A stretch of DNA of 64,000 nt. Source: Rallus limicola. Taxonomy: Eukaryota; Chordata; Aves; Gruiformes; Rallidae. The stretch covers positions 1,054,001 to 1,118,000 of the forward strand of contig JAKCOZ010000009.1 in NCBI GenBank assembly GCA_022605955.1. Direction: 5' to 3'. Numbering within the stretch: the stretch's first letter is position 1; every line of letters begins with the position of its first letter. Below are positions 63,251-64,000 of this stretch, one piece after another. The notes under the pieces were generated by a model. It had not been told where the DNA came from, did no database searches, and worked only from the letters and a program-made list of their open reading frames with translations. The position numbers were made by a program, and so were the translations under genes.

Positions 63251-64000
63251 TGGATGTCAAGGCTTTGGTAGTGGGGAGCTGCAGGGGTGGCTTCTGCAAG
63301 AAGCACCTAGAAGCTTCCCTGTGTCTGACAGAGTAAACACCAGCTGGGCTCAAAACCAGACCCACTGCTGACCAAGGCTGAGCCCATCAGCAATGGTCAT
63401 AGTGCCTCTGGGAATCACATTTAATGGAAAAAATCCCCCAAAATACTAGAAGTTTTTGCAGCAGGAAAGAGGGGTGTGAAGATGTAAGAAACTCTGCAGA
63501 TCACCCAGGTCATGCAGAAGGAGAGGCAGGAGGTGCTCCAGGTGCCAGAGGAGATACTCTCCTATAGCCCATGGAGAAGACCATGGTGAAGAAGGTTGTC
63601 CCTCTGCAGCCTGTGGAAGATGACAGGGAACAGACACCCCACCTGCACCCCATGGAAAGCCCCAATGCTGGAGCAGGTAGAGACATCTGAAGGGTGCTGT
63701 GACTTGGTGGGAAGCCTGTGCCGGAGCAAGCTCCTGGCAGGACCTGCAGCCCAGGGAGAGAGAGGCCCACACTGGAGCAGGTTTGTGACTCAGTGGGGGA
63801 CCAGGCTGGAGCAGTCTGGAATTGAGAGACTGAGAGACATTCTGTGATTGATGACTGCACCCATAGCAGTGACCTACACTGGGGCAGCTGGGGCAGAGCT
63901 GAAGCTCTGTGGGAAAGGACTCACGCTGGAGAAGTTCATGGAGGACTGTCTGCTGTGGTGCAGCAGGGGAAGGGGGTGAAGAGTCCTCACCTGAGGAGGA
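63251..64000 (+). mobile_element. Long avian ERV LTR (family B), sense, cut by window edge
   Basis: Second copy of the family at 40158-41540, in the opposite orientation. It starts around TGTCAAGGCTTTGGTAGTGG and continues with GGGGTGGCTTCTGCAAGAAG, CCTAGAAGCTTCCCTGTGTC and CTGACCAAGGCTGAGCCCAT. A TATA-like ACATTTAATGG lies at 63418-63428, followed by GCAGGAAAGAGGGGTG and then the GC-rich block of degenerate ~35-60 bp motifs (TGGAGCAGGT, CCCATGG, GCTGGAGAAG) to the window end. The several short open frames across this block are repeat translations. The 3' end and any internal retroviral region lie outside the window. Confidence 0.8.

Noticed and set aside
63510..63860. 116-codon and neighbouring frames rich in Ser, Gly and Leu.
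   Set aside because: They are generated by the GC-rich degenerate repeats inside LTR family B.

Overview
The window reads as ordinary avian nuclear DNA, an intergenic or deep intronic stretch with no protein-coding gene I can support. Three things point to a bird: (1) many 5'-truncated CR1 LINE copies, several ending in the short direct repeats of the ATTCTRTG type that mark CR1 3' ends; (2) fragments of two endogenous-retrovirus LTR families that I know from bird genomes; (3) AT-rich single-copy DNA with few CpGs and sparse, fairly short microsatellites. No species can be named from this.

Layout. 1-5.4 kb: AT-rich unique DNA with three CR1 copies (1373-1774 +, 2442-2880 - with a large AAAG/AAAC microsatellite inside it, 3838-4181 + with an internal deletion). 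5.4-6.35 kb: LTR fragment (5412-5917 -) and, about 90 bp on, a CR1 tail (6008-6352 -). 6.35-17.9 kb: mostly unique, with a cluster of exon-like minus-strand segments (7.1-9.1 kb), a weak tRNA-like motif (10.0 kb) and a GC-richer patch (15.8-16.45 kb) that may hold a retroelement relic. 17.94-18.63 kb: an exact-period 18-bp tandem array and an old CR1. 18.6-27.1 kb: unique. 27.1-27.6 kb: a CR1 tail very similar to the one at 6 kb. 31.1-32.1 kb: CR1 then LTR fragment, both +. 32.1-40.2 kb: unique, with a CTCF-like motif at 33.08 kb and four microsatellite or duplication loci. 40.16-41.54 kb: a long LTR of a second family, split by a nested CR1. 41.5-56.99 kb: unique, with an internal CR1 ORF2 piece (47.49-47.66 kb), a GC-rich hairpin (48.00-48.06 kb) and one or two CR1 tails (53.8-54.2 kb). 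56.99-57.2 kb: third copy of the first LTR family. 57.2-63.2 kb: unique. 63.25-64 kb: a second copy of the long LTR, cut by the window edge.

Nothing here works together as an operon, pathway or system. The content is transposon fossils, simple repeats and unannotated single-copy DNA. The items most worth a second look are the 48.0 kb hairpin, the exon-like segments at 7.1-9.1 kb, the 18-bp array, the CTCF-like site and the transposon-age information in the nested and near-identical copies. Repeat calls rest on my memory of family sequences, not on a database search, so boundaries are approximate to about 10-30 bp unless stated.
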